A stretch of DNA of 64,000 bases from Nitrospirota bacterium (GTDB lineage: Bacteria; Nitrospirota; Leptospirillia; Leptospirillales; Leptospirillaceae). The stretch lies in assembly GCA_021806225.1 (NCBI GenBank), contig JAJZXW010000021.1, positions 124,001 through 188,000 of the forward strand, in the 5' to 3' direction. Positions within the stretch are counted from its first letter, which is position 1, and each line of letters opens with the position of its first letter. Made by a program: the position numbers and the translations under genes. The notes below the pieces were generated by a model. That model saw nothing but the letters and a program-made list of their open reading frames with translations. It did not search any database and was not told the DNA's origin. Shown one piece after another: positions 35,908-45,257 of the stretch.

Positions 35908-36870
35908 GTGCGAACAGTGAAAAAGAGACGCAAGGTCAGTATTATCGGGGCGGGAAACGTGGGAGCGACCACGGCCCAGAAGATCGTTGAGAACGGACTG
36001 GCCGACGTCGTTCTCCTGGATATCCGGGATGGGGTGGCCCAAGGAAAGGCCCTCGACATCCTTGAGGCGGGACCTCTCCTGGGGTTCGACACCCGGATCC
36101 GGGGCACGGGGCGCTACGAGGACATCGCCGACTCCTCCGTGGTCGTGGTGACCGCAGGCTTTTCCCGCAAGCCGGGGATGTCCCGGGACGACCTTCTGAC
36201 GAAAAACGGTGAAATCATTCGGGATGTCGCCTTCAACGTGCGGAAGTTCGCCCCCGACAGCATCGTGATCGCCGTGACCAATCCCATGGACCTCATGGCC
36301 TACGTCCTCTGGCGCGTGACCGGCTTTGCCCGTGAACGGGTGATCGGGATGGGGGGCGCCCTCGATTCTTCCCGCTTCGCCTACTTCCTGTCCGAGGAGA
36401 CCCGGACCTCGGTTTCGAACATCCAGAGTCTGGTCATGGGTGGGCATGGAGACCAGATGGTTCCGCTCCTCGATTTTTCGACGATCGCCGGCGTTCCCGT
36501 CCGGAAGATGGTTCCGGCCGACCGGCTGGCGGCGATCGTCCAGCGGACCCGTGACGGCGGCGCCGAGATCGTCCACCTGATGAAGGACTCTTCCGCCTAT
36601 TTCGCTCCTGCGGCCGCGACCTACTCGATGATCGAATCGATTCTTCACGACCGCCACCGGATCATTCCGAGCTCGGTTTTCCTTCAGGGCGAATACGGGA
36701 TCAAGGAGGCCTTCGTCGGGGTTCCCGTCCGACTCGGAAACCAGGGGCTCGAGGAGATCGTGGAGCTTCCCCTGTCGGAGGATGAATCCCGGCAGCTTCG
36801 GAACTCCGCCTCGGCGATCTCCGAAGGGATCGATGCCCTCAAGCGGCTTTTTCACGATTTTTCGGAATAG
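35908..36870 (+). CDS. mdh: Malate dehydrogenase (LDH-like type)
   Basis: 320 residues; reversible NAD-linked malate/oxaloacetate conversion in the citric acid cycle. Rossmann motif IIGAGNVGATTAQ, the substrate loop GFSRKPGMSRDDLL in which Arg marks malate over lactate, VTNPMDLMAY, and the catalytic His in MGGHGDQMVPL. GTG 35908 has AAGGAG at ideal spacing; ATG 35893 is in frame but its SD is poorly spaced. Confidence 0.93.
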   Translation: MRTVKKRRKVSIIGAGNVGATTAQKIVENGLADVVLLDIRDGVAQGKALDILEAGPLLGFDTRIRGTGRYEDIADSSVVVVTAGFSRKPGMSRDDLLTKNGEIIRDVAFNVRKFAPDSIVIAVTNPMDLMAYVLWRVTGFARERVIGMGGALDSSRFAYFLSEETRTSVSNIQSLVMGGHGDQMVPLLDFSTIAGVPVRKMVPADRLAAIVQRTRDGGAEIVHLMKDSSAYFAPAAATYSMIESILHDRHRIIPSSVFLQGEYGIKEAFVGVPVRLGNQGLEEIVELPLSEDESRQLRNSASAISEGIDALKRLFHDFSE

Positions 36871-36933
36871 GGACGTGTCCTCCGGGGGCGTCAGGCCGTT
36901 TCTTCCCGGGCCGGACCCGCAGGAGATGGTCAA

Positions 36934-37512
36934 GTGCTGACGTTTCTGCGGAAGAAAACCGTCGTCGTTCTCGTCTCCCTTGTCCCGCTGATCGCGGCCA
37001 TTCTTCTCTTCGGGTTCCTGGCCAGGCGCCATGTCTCCGACCGCGGTACCGTGCCGACAGATACCCATCCCCTTCCGAAACCGGCGGTGATCATCCGGAA
37101 TTTTACCTATTCCCGGACCTATCGTTCCCGGACGCGATGGTTCGTGCGGGCGAAATCGGCCACTGTCGGAGAGGACCACTCCCGGACCAGGCTCTCCGAG
37201 CTGTCCGCCCACATCATTCTGACCACGTCCCTGATGCTCGACATCAGAAGCCAGGAGGGGGTCATCGACCAGCCAGGACACCAGTTCCTGGTCTCCGGAC
37301 GCTCCATCCCGGTCTCCGCTGCCTTTTCCAGCGGGCTGCTTCTTGTGGCCCGGCAATTGCATTACCACGACGCCTCCGATACCATCACAACAAGGGGGCC
37401 CGTGACCCTCGTCAGCCGGGGGGTGGTGATCCATGGAGTCGGGCTTTCATCGGTTCCGAAGACGCAATCCTTTACCCTTGCGAGGGATGTGCATGCCGTC
37501 TTTGCCGGTTGA
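36934..37512 (+). CDS. lptC: LPS export system protein LptC
   Basis: 192 residues: one N-terminal membrane anchor (about 8-29) and a periplasmic beta-jellyroll. LptC links the LptB2FG extractor to the LptA bridge. Sequence signals are weak, but length, topology and the following lptA and lptB genes make the call firm. GTG start with AGGAG at 8-base spacing. Its 3' end overlaps lptA by 20 bases. Confidence 0.82.
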   Translation: MLTFLRKKTVVVLVSLVPLIAAILLFGFLARRHVSDRGTVPTDTHPLPKPAVIIRNFTYSRTYRSRTRWFVRAKSATVGEDHSRTRLSELSAHIILTTSLMLDIRSQEGVIDQPGHQFLVSGRSIPVSAAFSSGLLLVARQLHYHDASDTITTRGPVTLVSRGVVIHGVGLSSVPKTQSFTLARDVHAVFAG

Positions 37513-38134
37513 CATGGGCCGGGGAGGGCGATTCGCCCGGGGTTTCGCGGGGATTCTTCTTCTGGCCGCACTGGGACTCGGTCGGCCCGGAGAGGCCGGG
37601 GCCGGCCCTCCTCCCCCGAAGGGAAAGTCGAAGGACAAGGCTCCGGTCTCGATGGTCGTTCGGGCCGATCACATGCTGGCCCGGAACATCGAGAACGAAA
37701 TCACCTTTTCAGGCCATGTGCACTTGGTCAAGGGAACCCTCCGGCTCCACGCGGACGATCTGGTCGTCTATCTGAAGAAGGCGGGGAAGGGGAAGACCTT
37801 GATGGAGCAGTCGAAGGGCGGGTCGTCGAGCCAGCGCGTCGAGACCATGGTCGCGACGGGCCACGTCGTGATCCATACGCCGAGGCGTATCGCCTATGCC
37901 GGCAAGGCCGTCTACATCCAGGCGGCCCATGTGTTCGTCCTTACGGAGGAGCCGGTGGTGATTCAGAACGGGGACCGGATGTCGGGAGAGCGCATCACCT
38001 TTTTTACGAGGCTCAACAAGAGCGTGATCCAGGGACACAGTCTGATGCTGCTGTCTCCCCACAAAAGAAAGAAATCCTCCGTTTCGGGGAAGGGATCCGG
38101 GATGGGGCAAGAGAGGGGCGCCGATGTCCATTGA
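37493..38134 (+). CDS. lptA: LPS transport periplasmic protein LptA (OstA-like)
   Basis: About 213 residues with an N-terminal signal (about residues 10-35). The OstA/LptA domain starts with [20 protein letters not shown], the usual 'A D ... FSGxV' beginning, and continues with [14 protein letters not shown] and [10 protein letters not shown]. It forms the periplasmic bridge for LPS. The C-terminus is Lys/Gly-rich. ATG 37493 follows GAGGG; ATG 37487 and 37514 are alternatives. It overlaps lptB by 11 bases. Confidence 0.85.
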   Translation: MPSLPVDMGRGGRFARGFAGILLLAALGLGRPGEAGAGPPPPKGKSKDKAPVSMVVRADHMLARNIENEITFSGHVHLVKGTLRLHADDLVVYLKKAGKGKTLMEQSKGGSSSQRVETMVATGHVVIHTPRRIAYAGKAVYIQAAHVFVLTEEPVVIQNGDRMSGERITFFTRLNKSVIQGHSLMLLSPHKRKKSSVSGKGSGMGQERGADVH

Positions 38135-38870
38135 GGCCATCGGGCTCGAAAAGGCCTATCACAAGCGGAAGGTTGTCAACGGAGTCAACCTCCACGTCAA
38201 TCCCGGAGAGGTCGTGGGACTCCTGGGGCCGAACGGGGCCGGAAAGACTACCTCCTTCTACATGATCGTGGGGCTTGTGCGTCCGGACGGAGGAAGGATC
38301 ATGATGGGGGGGAAGGACATCTCGAAGGAGCCCATGCACAAGCGGGCCCGCCTCGGCATCAGCTATCTTCCCCAGGAATCCTCGATCTTCCGCAAGCTTT
38401 CCGTCCGGGACAACATCATGGCTGTCCTCGAGTTCATGGATCTCACCCCTGCGGAACGGGAGGAGCGCCTCCAGACCCTCCTCGCCGAGCTGAACGTCAC
38501 CCACCTGACAGAGAGCAAGGCCTACACCCTCTCCGGAGGGGAACGGCGACGGGTGGAGGTCGCACGGGCTCTGGCCACGAAGCCCGAGTACATCCTTCTC
38601 GACGAGCCCTTCGCCGGCATCGACCCCATCGCCGTCATCGAAATCCAGAAAATCATCGCCCAGCTCAAGTCCCGTGGCATCGGGGTCCTCATCACCGACC
38701 ACAACGTCCGGGAGACGCTCGAGATCACCGACCGGGCCTATGTCATCAACCAGGGGCAGATCCTGGAGGAGGGAACTCCCCGCCAGATTGCCTCGAGTCC
38801 ACGCGTCAGGGAGTTCTACCTCGGAGAGAGATTCCTTCTGAACGCCGACATGGCGCAGGTGTCTGGATGA
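38124..38870 (+). CDS. lptB: LPS export ABC transporter ATP-binding protein LptB
   Basis: The 248-residue ATPase has Walker [11 protein letters not shown]-loop [14 protein letters not shown], signature LSGGERRR, Walker [14 protein letters not shown] and the switch [24 protein letters not shown] is characteristic of LptB. The membrane partners LptF and LptG are not in the window. It overlaps rpoN by 4 bases. Confidence 0.96.
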   Translation: MSIEAIGLEKAYHKRKVVNGVNLHVNPGEVVGLLGPNGAGKTTSFYMIVGLVRPDGGRIMMGGKDISKEPMHKRARLGISYLPQESSIFRKLSVRDNIMAVLEFMDLTPAEREERLQTLLAELNVTHLTESKAYTLSGGERRRVEVARALATKPEYILLDEPFAGIDPIAVIEIQKIIAQLKSRGIGVLITDHNVRETLEITDRAYVINQGQILEEGTPRQIASSPRVREFYLGERFLLNADMAQVSG

Positions 38871-40360
38871 AGCAGCAGCTCGAGGTCCGCCTCTCCCAGA
38901 AAATGGTCATGACCCCCCAGCTTCAGCAGGCGATCCACCTGCTGATGCTGAACCGGCTCGACCTGGCCCAGGAGATGCAGGACATCGTCCTCGAGAACCC
39001 GGTGCTGGAGATCGAGGAGGACGCCCAGGAACCGGAGGAGTGGTCCTCCGAAGGCTCCGACGGGGAAAGCCTCCATTCAATGGGGGAGGACACCCGTCCG
39101 GAGAATCCTGTCGCGGAGGATGAGGACCGGGTCCCCGACCCCCTTTCCAACTGGGAGTATTCGGTCGACGAAAATCTCGACGAGGAAGCCTTCCACCGGG
39201 AAGAGCGGACCCTGAGGGAGGCGGACTCTGGGGAGTTTTCCTTCGAGAAGGTCCTGGCCGCCCCTACCACCCTGGCCGACCACCTCGAATGGCAGCTGTC
39301 CTTTACCACCCTCACCCCCGTCGAACGCGCCCTGGCCACCTACCTGATCGGAAACCTCGACGAGGACGGATACCTTCATCTCGACTCCGCCGAGGTCCCC
39401 TCCGGACTTCTTGAAGGAGCTTCCTTTCCCCACGTCATCGAGACGATCCAGGAATTCGATCCTCCCGGAGTGTGCGCCCGCTCCCTCAAGGAGTGCCTGA
39501 TGATCCAGGCGCGCCATCTGGGGCAGGACAAGAATCTCCCGGGACAGATCCTGGCCGACTATTTCGAGGATTTCCTGGAGATGGGGACCAAGGCGATCGC
39601 CCGGGGACTCAAGGTGCCCGTCGGCGAGGTGGCGGAGGCGATCGCCTTCATCCGTTCGCTCGAGCCGAAGCCGGGCCGTCCCTACTATCGGGAGAGTCCC
39701 TCGATCGTCGTTCCTGACCTCCGTTTCTACGAGGACGACGACGGGATCCTGCGAGTCGCAATGAACGAGCAGGGCCTTCCCAAGCTCCGGATCCAGCCCT
39801 CCTACAGGGCCATGCTCAAGTCGGCTCCCAAGAAGGAAGAGCTCCGCGACTACCTCGAGGAGAAGATGCGGGCAGCCCAGTGGTTCCTCAAAAGCGTCGA
39901 CCAGCGGCGCCGGACCATCCTCCGTGTGGGAGAGAGCATTCTCAAGCACCAGGAAGCGTTCTTCCGGAAGGGGCCCACGGCGCTCCGCCCTCTGGTACTC
40001 CGGACGATCGCCCAGGAGCTGGGGCTGCACGAGTCGACCATTTCTCGGGTCACCAACCAGAAATATGCCGAGACCCCCTTCGGGGTGGTCGAGCTCAAGT
40101 ATTTCTTTTCGGGCAGCGTGCCGTCCTCCTCCGGCGGAGGAGATCATTCGGCCGTCAGCGTCCGGGAGCAAATTCGGCAGCTGGTGAAGGCCGAACCCCC
40201 GGAGGATCCCCTCACGGACCAGGAAATTGTGGAAAAGCTGGCCGGAAGCGGGGTGGTCATCGCCCGGAGGACGGTCGCCAAGTATCGCACCGAACTCGAT
40301 ATCCCCTCCGTCAGCCAGCGCCGGCGAGGACCCTGGGACCCCAGGACCCAGAAAACCTAG
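38867..40360 (+). CDS. rpoN: RNA polymerase sigma-54 factor
   Basis: 497 residues. Region I is Gln/Leu-rich ([20 protein letters not shown]) and contacts activators; an acidic region II follows (about 50-115); region III has the core-binding part and the RpoN box [16 protein letters not shown] near the C-terminus, which reads the -24 element. lptB-rpoN-hpf-rapZ is a conserved order; the usual ptsN between hpf and rapZ is absent. No convincing -24/-12 promoter was found in this window. Confidence 0.96.
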   Translation: MKQQLEVRLSQKMVMTPQLQQAIHLLMLNRLDLAQEMQDIVLENPVLEIEEDAQEPEEWSSEGSDGESLHSMGEDTRPENPVAEDEDRVPDPLSNWEYSVDENLDEEAFHREERTLREADSGEFSFEKVLAAPTTLADHLEWQLSFTTLTPVERALATYLIGNLDEDGYLHLDSAEVPSGLLEGASFPHVIETIQEFDPPGVCARSLKECLMIQARHLGQDKNLPGQILADYFEDFLEMGTKAIARGLKVPVGEVAEAIAFIRSLEPKPGRPYYRESPSIVVPDLRFYEDDDGILRVAMNEQGLPKLRIQPSYRAMLKSAPKKEELRDYLEEKMRAAQWFLKSVDQRRRTILRVGESILKHQEAFFRKGPTALRPLVLRTIAQELGLHESTISRVTNQKYAETPFGVVELKYFFSGSVPSSSGGGDHSAVSVREQIRQLVKAEPPEDPLTDQEIVEKLAGSGVVIARRTVAKYRTELDIPSVSQRRRGPWDPRTQKT

Positions 40361-40393
40361 AGCACCGTAACGATCACCATTCATGGAGGAACG

Positions 40394-40918
40394 ATGGAAA
40401 TTCTTTTGACAGGACGACATATTGACCTCACCGATGCGATCCGCAACCAGGTGACAGAAAAACTTCACAGGGTGGCGCGCCTCGTCAGCGAGCCCGCCAA
40501 GGCCGAGGTGGTTCTGGCGGTGGAAAAGTATCGCCAGAAGATCGAGATTACCCTGCACACCCACGGGAAGATGATCCATGCGGAATCGGTGACCTCCGAT
40601 CTCTACGGCTCGCTCGATCTCGTGGTGGACAAGCTCGAGCGCCAGATCCACCGCTTCAGGGAGAAGTTCCTCACCAACCGGACCGGATCCCGCCATGAAG
40701 AGGTGTTGTCGCATCTTTCGGAGACAAAGCCCTTTCAGCTTCCCGCGCTCGTCAAGACCAAGAAGTTTCCCGTGAAGGCCATGTCCCTCGACGACGCCAT
40801 CGTCCAGATGGAGCTCCTGGACAAGGACTTCTTCCTCTATCTCGATCCGGAAAGCTCGTCGATGCGGCTCCTCTATCGGCGGCGGGATGGTTCACTGGGA
40901 CAGATCGAGCCGGTCTGA
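40394..40918 (+). CDS. hpf: Ribosome hibernation promoting factor, long form
   Basis: 174 residues: an N-terminal HPF/YfiA domain (1-100, ILLTGRHIDLTDAIRNQV) that blocks the decoding centre, a linker, and a C-terminal dimerisation domain (about 120-174, KKFPVKAMSLDDAIVQMEL...FFLYLD) that makes 100S dimers. This two-domain build marks the long form. SD GGAGG precedes the ATG. Confidence 0.94.
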   Translation: MEILLTGRHIDLTDAIRNQVTEKLHRVARLVSEPAKAEVVLAVEKYRQKIEITLHTHGKMIHAESVTSDLYGSLDLVVDKLERQIHRFREKFLTNRTGSRHEEVLSHLSETKPFQLPALVKTKKFPVKAMSLDDAIVQMELLDKDFFLYLDPESSSMRLLYRRRDGSLGQIEPV

Positions 40919-40960
40919 CCGGCCGCCGGACCGTGGCCCGGATCCGGTCGGGGAGGGGGA

Positions 40961-41869
40961 ATGAGCCTCAGTTTTCTGTTTGTGACCGGCTTGTCCGGCG
41001 CAGGGAAGAGCCAGACCCTCCGCGTTTTGGAGGATCTTGGCTACTTCTGCGTCGACAATCTGCCCATTCCGCTGGTCTCCCAGTTCGCGGCCCTTGCGAA
41101 CAGGGGACCCGCCAAGTTCGACCGGGTGGCAATCGGTGTCGACATCCGGGAGGGAGCCTTCTTCCAGGAGTTCTGGCAGTCCTTTGACCGCTTGAAGGTG
41201 GAGGGGCATGGGGTTGAGGTGCTTTTCCTCGACGCGGGGGACGATGTCCTGATGCGCCGCTTTTCCGAGACCCGCCGTCCGCATCCGCTCTCGCTTGCAG
41301 CGGGGCTTCCCCTCCTGGAGGCGATCCGGGAGGAGCGCCAGCGCCTGTCCGCCCTCCGGAAACGGGCGGACAGGGTCGTGGAGACCAGTCTTCTGTCGGT
41401 GGCGGAGCTCCGGATTCTCATGGGAAAGTCCTACGGCGTGCCGGAGCCGGAGGGAGGCATGGTGGTTTATCTCCTCTCCTTCGGATTCAAGTTCGGACTG
41501 CCGATGGATGCCGACATGGTCTTCGACGTCCGCTTCCTTCCCAATCCGAACTACGATCCCCGCCTCCGTCCCCGGACGGGGAAGGACGTGGAGGTCTGGT
41601 CCTTTCTCCAGGAGCGCGGAGCCGAATCCTTTCTGGGGGAATTTTCGGGATTTCTCCTTTCCCTCCTGCCCCGCTTCGCGGAGGAAAGGCGCTCGACCCT
41701 GACGATCGCCGTCGGGTGCACGGGGGGCCGTCACCGTTCGGTCGGAATCGCGGAACATCTCGGCATCCGGCTCGAGAAGGTGGGCTACCGAATCCGGGTC
41801 GCCCATCGGGACATCGACAAGGACTCAAAACGATACAGGCCGGACACGGAAGAGGTCGGCCAGGGGTGA
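40961..41869 (+). CDS. rapZ: RNase adapter protein RapZ
   Basis: 302 residues. P-loop GLSGAGKSQ near the N-terminus, then YFCVDNLPIPLV, FLDAGDDVLMRRFSETRRPHPL and the C-terminal IAVGCTGGRHRSV with Cys/His, all diagnostic for the RapZ/YvcJ family. In enterobacteria it binds GlmZ RNA and tunes glucosamine-6-phosphate synthesis; here the role is inferred only from family. 43 bases after hpf. Confidence 0.94.
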   Translation: MSLSFLFVTGLSGAGKSQTLRVLEDLGYFCVDNLPIPLVSQFAALANRGPAKFDRVAIGVDIREGAFFQEFWQSFDRLKVEGHGVEVLFLDAGDDVLMRRFSETRRPHPLSLAAGLPLLEAIREERQRLSALRKRADRVVETSLLSVAELRILMGKSYGVPEPEGGMVVYLLSFGFKFGLPMDADMVFDVRFLPNPNYDPRLRPRTGKDVEVWSFLQERGAESFLGEFSGFLLSLLPRFAEERRSTLTIAVGCTGGRHRSVGIAEHLGIRLEKVGYRIRVAHRDIDKDSKRYRPDTEEVGQG

Positions 41870-41873
41870 TGAA

Positions 41874-42434
41874 ATGACCACGACAAATCGGGGAGGGAGA
41901 AAGGCGGCCGCTCTTCTGGCCGCCCTTTTGACGCTTGCCGTCCTCTCCTCCTGCGCGACGGAAAAGAAAAAGACCAAACCCATTTACTCCTACCAGCTCC
42001 CGTGGTCAGGAAGCGATCTGGTGCGGGCGGCGACGGTGCCCATTCCCTCCGGGGAGGCCTACGACGGATCGGCGCGCCTTGAGGCCTACCTCGAAGCGAA
42101 AAGTCGGGTCAAGGCGCTCTACATGCAGGCGATCCGGGCCCTGCCGCTGGCAGGAACGGTCACCGTGGGCCAGGTGCTCGACCAGAAGCCGGCCGTACGA
42201 AAGCGCGTCGAGACCTTTCTCGACCATGCCCGGATCCGGGAGGTGGCCTACCATCCGGGGCAGGGGCTCTATCTCGAGGAGGTGACCTACCTCGGGTCGG
42301 ACTTCCAGTCGCTTCTCGGAGTGACACTTCATCTCGTACCCCGCAAGAAGAAGACTGTCCGTGGCGCAAACACCGCAAAGGCGGGGCCGGGCGGATCGGG
42401 AGGCGGCATGCCGATGATGCCGATGATGCCGTGA
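41874..42434 (+). CDS. Predicted lipoprotein of unknown function
   Basis: 186 residues. A basic start and hydrophobic stretch end in lipobox LSSC, so Cys is the likely lipidated first mature residue. The middle (about 60-140) is helical and charged and is loosely like LPP20-type lipoproteins, but no family is certain. The tail is Gly/Met/Pro-rich (GGGMPMMPMMP), similar in flavour to the Slp-like protein tail at 62.1 kb. It starts 5 bases after rapZ and overlaps aroC by 4 bases. Confidence 0.75.
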   Translation: MTTTNRGGRKAAALLAALLTLAVLSSCATEKKKTKPIYSYQLPWSGSDLVRAATVPIPSGEAYDGSARLEAYLEAKSRVKALYMQAIRALPLAGTVTVGQVLDQKPAVRKRVETFLDHARIREVAYHPGQGLYLEEVTYLGSDFQSLLGVTLHLVPRKKKTVRGANTAKAGPGGSGGGMPMMPMMP

Positions 42435-43621
42435 TCCGATTCCTCACGGCAGGGGAATCCCACGGCCCCGGACTGACCGGGGTGATCGAGGGGCTTCCGG
42501 CCGGCCTCGAGATTGCTCCTGACGATCTGGCAGGGGACATGGCGCGCCGGAAAATGGGCTATGGACGCGGCGGACGCATGGCCATCGAGACCGACGCCGT
42601 CCGCTTTGTCTCCGGGGTACGGAGAGGGCGGACGCTGGGGGGGCCGGTCACCGTCTGGATCGAGAACCGCGACTTCAAAAACTGGGAGCTGCTCATGGGG
42701 GCCGATCCGGGCCCCGAGAACGGCGAACGGGCCGTTCATGTCCCCCGGCCGGGCCATGCCGATCTGGTGGGAGGGGTAAAGTATGGCCACCGGGATCTCC
42801 GGAATGTCCTCGAGCGGGCAAGCGCCCGGGAGACGGCCACCCGGGTCGCGCTCGGCGCCGTTGCCCGAAAGTATCTCGGCCTTTTCGGGGTTTCGGTCCG
42901 TTCCTGCGTCCTTTCCATCGGCGACGTCTCCTTTCCCGGACCGCCGGAAGACCTGTGGGACGAACCAGCGATCCTTCGGGAGCGGACGATGGCCTCCGAG
43001 GTCTTCTGTCCCGACCCCGAAACGAGTGCGCGGATGGTCGAGGCGATCCGCGCGGCCAAGAAGGCGGGGGACACGCTGGGGGGAATTTTCGAGGTGCGGG
43101 CGACCGGCCTTCCGATAGGGCTCGGGAGCTATTCCCAGTGGGACCAGCGCCTCGACGGCCGGTTGGCTCAGGGACTCCTCTCGATCCAGGCGATCAAGGG
43201 GGTCGAGTTCGGGCTGGGCTTCGCGGCCGCCCGCCTTCCCGGCTCCCGAGTCCACGATCCCGTCCTGCGGGAGGGGGAGCGGCTGATCCGTTCCTCCAAC
43301 GGGTCGGGGGGACTGGAGGGCGGTGTCACCAACGGCCTGCCCCTCGTGGTGCGGGTCGCGATGAAGCCGATCGCCACCCTGTATTCCCCCTTGCCCTCGG
43401 TGGACCTCCGGACGGGGGAGGAAAGCCCGGCCTCGGTCGAGCGCTCGGACATCTGCGCCGTCCCCGCCGCTTCGGTGGTCGGGGAGGCGATGGTCTGCCT
43501 GATCCTGGCCCAGGCCTTTTCCGAGAAGATCGGGGGGGATTCGGTGGAGGAGGTCCGGGAGCACTTCGCGGTCCTCAGGCGGCTCGAGAGGGAGCGTCTC
43601 GCCCCCTGGAGGGCGACGTGA
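42431..43621 (+). CDS. aroC: Chorismate synthase
   Basis: 396 residues; removes phosphate from EPSP to make chorismate, using reduced FMN. Family signatures: GESHGPGLTGVIEGLPAG at the start, ARRKMGYGRGGRMAIE, RPGHADLVGGVKYGHRDLRNVLERASARET, and PLPSVDL near the end. GTG start overlapping the lipoprotein stop. First gene of the aroC-aroK-aroB set. Confidence 0.96.
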   Translation: MIRFLTAGESHGPGLTGVIEGLPAGLEIAPDDLAGDMARRKMGYGRGGRMAIETDAVRFVSGVRRGRTLGGPVTVWIENRDFKNWELLMGADPGPENGERAVHVPRPGHADLVGGVKYGHRDLRNVLERASARETATRVALGAVARKYLGLFGVSVRSCVLSIGDVSFPGPPEDLWDEPAILRERTMASEVFCPDPETSARMVEAIRAAKKAGDTLGGIFEVRATGLPIGLGSYSQWDQRLDGRLAQGLLSIQAIKGVEFGLGFAAARLPGSRVHDPVLREGERLIRSSNGSGGLEGGVTNGLPLVVRVAMKPIATLYSPLPSVDLRTGEESPASVERSDICAVPAASVVGEAMVCLILAQAFSEKIGGDSVEEVREHFAVLRRLERERLAPWRAT

Positions 43622-44172
43622 CTGCCCCGCTATCGAGGTTCATCATCCTGGTGGGGCCCCGGGGATCGGGGAAGACCACCCTGGGACATGCCCTGGCGAG
43701 GTCTATCGACGTCCCCGTCTACGACACCGACCGGATGGTCGAGGAGCGGACGGGGGAGCCGGTGTCCCGGCTGTGGGAAAGGGAGGGGGAGGGAGTCTTC
43801 CGGGAGTGGGAGTCCCGGGTCCTTCAGACGCTCGGGGAGTTCCCACCCGGGGTCGTCTCGACGGGAGGGGGGATCGTCCTGTCCGCCGACAACCGACAGC
43901 TGCTTTCCGGGCTGGGGCCAGTCTTCTACCTCCATGTCCCGGTCGAGCAGCTGGTGACCCGCCTTTCGAACGCCTATGAGAAGAGACCCCGTCTCAGGGG
44001 CGAGATGCCCCTTTCCGAGGAGATCCGGCAGGTGACCCTGGAGCGTGACCCCCTCTACCGGGAGGTTGCCACTCATGTCGTCGAGACGGGGGGGCATTCG
44101 ATCGCCGGCACGGTCGAGGAGATCCTGAGGCTTCTCCGGACCACCCACTCATCCGGCGGAGGACGGAGATGA
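43618..44172 (+). CDS. aroK: Shikimate kinase
   Basis: About 184 residues. P-loop GPRGSGKTT, the DTD motif in VYDTDRMVEE, FREWESRVL, the VVSTGGGIVLS shikimate site and the lid RPRLRGEM. GTG 43618 overlaps the aroC stop and has GGAGGG upstream. The same frame is open far into aroC, but only this part is the kinase. It overlaps aroB by 4 bases. Confidence 0.95.
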   Translation: MTAPLSRFIILVGPRGSGKTTLGHALARSIDVPVYDTDRMVEERTGEPVSRLWEREGEGVFREWESRVLQTLGEFPPGVVSTGGGIVLSADNRQLLSGLGPVFYLHVPVEQLVTRLSNAYEKRPRLRGEMPLSEEIRQVTLERDPLYREVATHVVETGGHSIAGTVEEILRLLRTTHSSGGGRR

Positions 44173-45257
44173 CCACGGTTTCGGTCCGTTCCGCCTCCGG
44201 TCCCTACGACATCCTGATCGAAAAGGGGCTTCTTCCGGGTCTTGGCCCGTCGCTCCGGACGATCTTTCCCTCCGCCACCCGAATCGGTCTTGTTTCCAAT
44301 CCGGTGGTCTGGGGGCTCTATGGCGACCGCATCCAGGGCTCTCTCGAAAAGGCCGGATTCCGGACGGTCGTGGCGCTCCACCCGGACGGGGAGCGCTTCA
44401 AGACCATGGAGAGTCTGATGGCTCTCCTGACTGTCTTTCTCGAGGCGCGATGGGAGCGCCGGGAGCCTCTTCTGGTCGTGGGCGGCGGGGTGACAGGGGA
44501 CATGGGGGGGCTCGCGGCGGCCCTGCTCCTGCGGGGGGTGCCGCTGATCCACATGCCCACCACCGTGGTCGCCCAGGTGGATTCGTCGATCGGAGGGAAG
44601 ACCGGTGTGGACCATTTCCTGGGGAAGAACCTGATCGGGGCCTTCAATCCCCCTCGGGCCATCTTCGCGGATCCCGCGCTTCTCGCTACCCTCCCCCTCC
44701 GGGAGCGGCGGGCCGGTTTGGGCGAGGTCCTGAAGTACGCCTTCATCGGGGACACTGCTCTGCTCTCCCTGCTTGAGGAAAGAGTGGAAGAGCTGGCCGG
44801 TGAAAAATTCGACGGGATCCTGTGGGAGAAGGTCGTATCCCTTTGCGCCGTCGACAAGGCCCGGATCGTTTCTGAAGACGAACGGGAGGCGGGTGAGCGC
44901 ATGCTCCTGAACTTTGGCCATACCTTCGGCCACGCGCTGGAGGGCGCCCTGGGCTTTGAGGGGATCCTCCACGGGGAGGCGGTGGCGATCGGCATGCTCT
45001 CCGCCGCCGCGATCTCGGAGGCGGCCTCCATCGCCGCTCCGGGAATCTTCTCCTTCATGAAGTCCCTGATCGGCCGGGCGGGCCTTCCGGTCGCCTGGCC
45101 CCGGGAGATTCCCTTTGCGCAGATTCAGCCCTACCTCGTCCGGGACAAGAAAACGTCCGGAGGTCAGGTCGCCCTGATCCTTCCCGAGGTCCCGGGCCGA
45201 GTCCGGATCCTCAGGGAGTACGACACGAACCTTCTTCCGAACGGACTTTTCTCATGA
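44169..45257 (+). CDS. aroB: 3-dehydroquinate synthase
   Basis: 362 residues; second step of the shikimate pathway. NAD-binding GGGVTGDMGGLAAALLLRG, HMPTTVVAQVDSSIGGKTGVD and KNLIGAFNPP, then zinc ligands in E...LNFGHTFGHALE and LHGEAVAIGM. It is the third aro gene, overlapping the ANTAR regulator by 4 bases. Confidence 0.96.
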   Translation: MTTVSVRSASGPYDILIEKGLLPGLGPSLRTIFPSATRIGLVSNPVVWGLYGDRIQGSLEKAGFRTVVALHPDGERFKTMESLMALLTVFLEARWERREPLLVVGGGVTGDMGGLAAALLLRGVPLIHMPTTVVAQVDSSIGGKTGVDHFLGKNLIGAFNPPRAIFADPALLATLPLRERRAGLGEVLKYAFIGDTALLSLLEERVEELAGEKFDGILWEKVVSLCAVDKARIVSEDEREAGERMLLNFGHTFGHALEGALGFEGILHGEAVAIGMLSAAAISEAASIAAPGIFSFMKSLIGRAGLPVAWPREIPFAQIQPYLVRDKKTSGGQVALILPEVPGRVRILREYDTNLLPNGLFS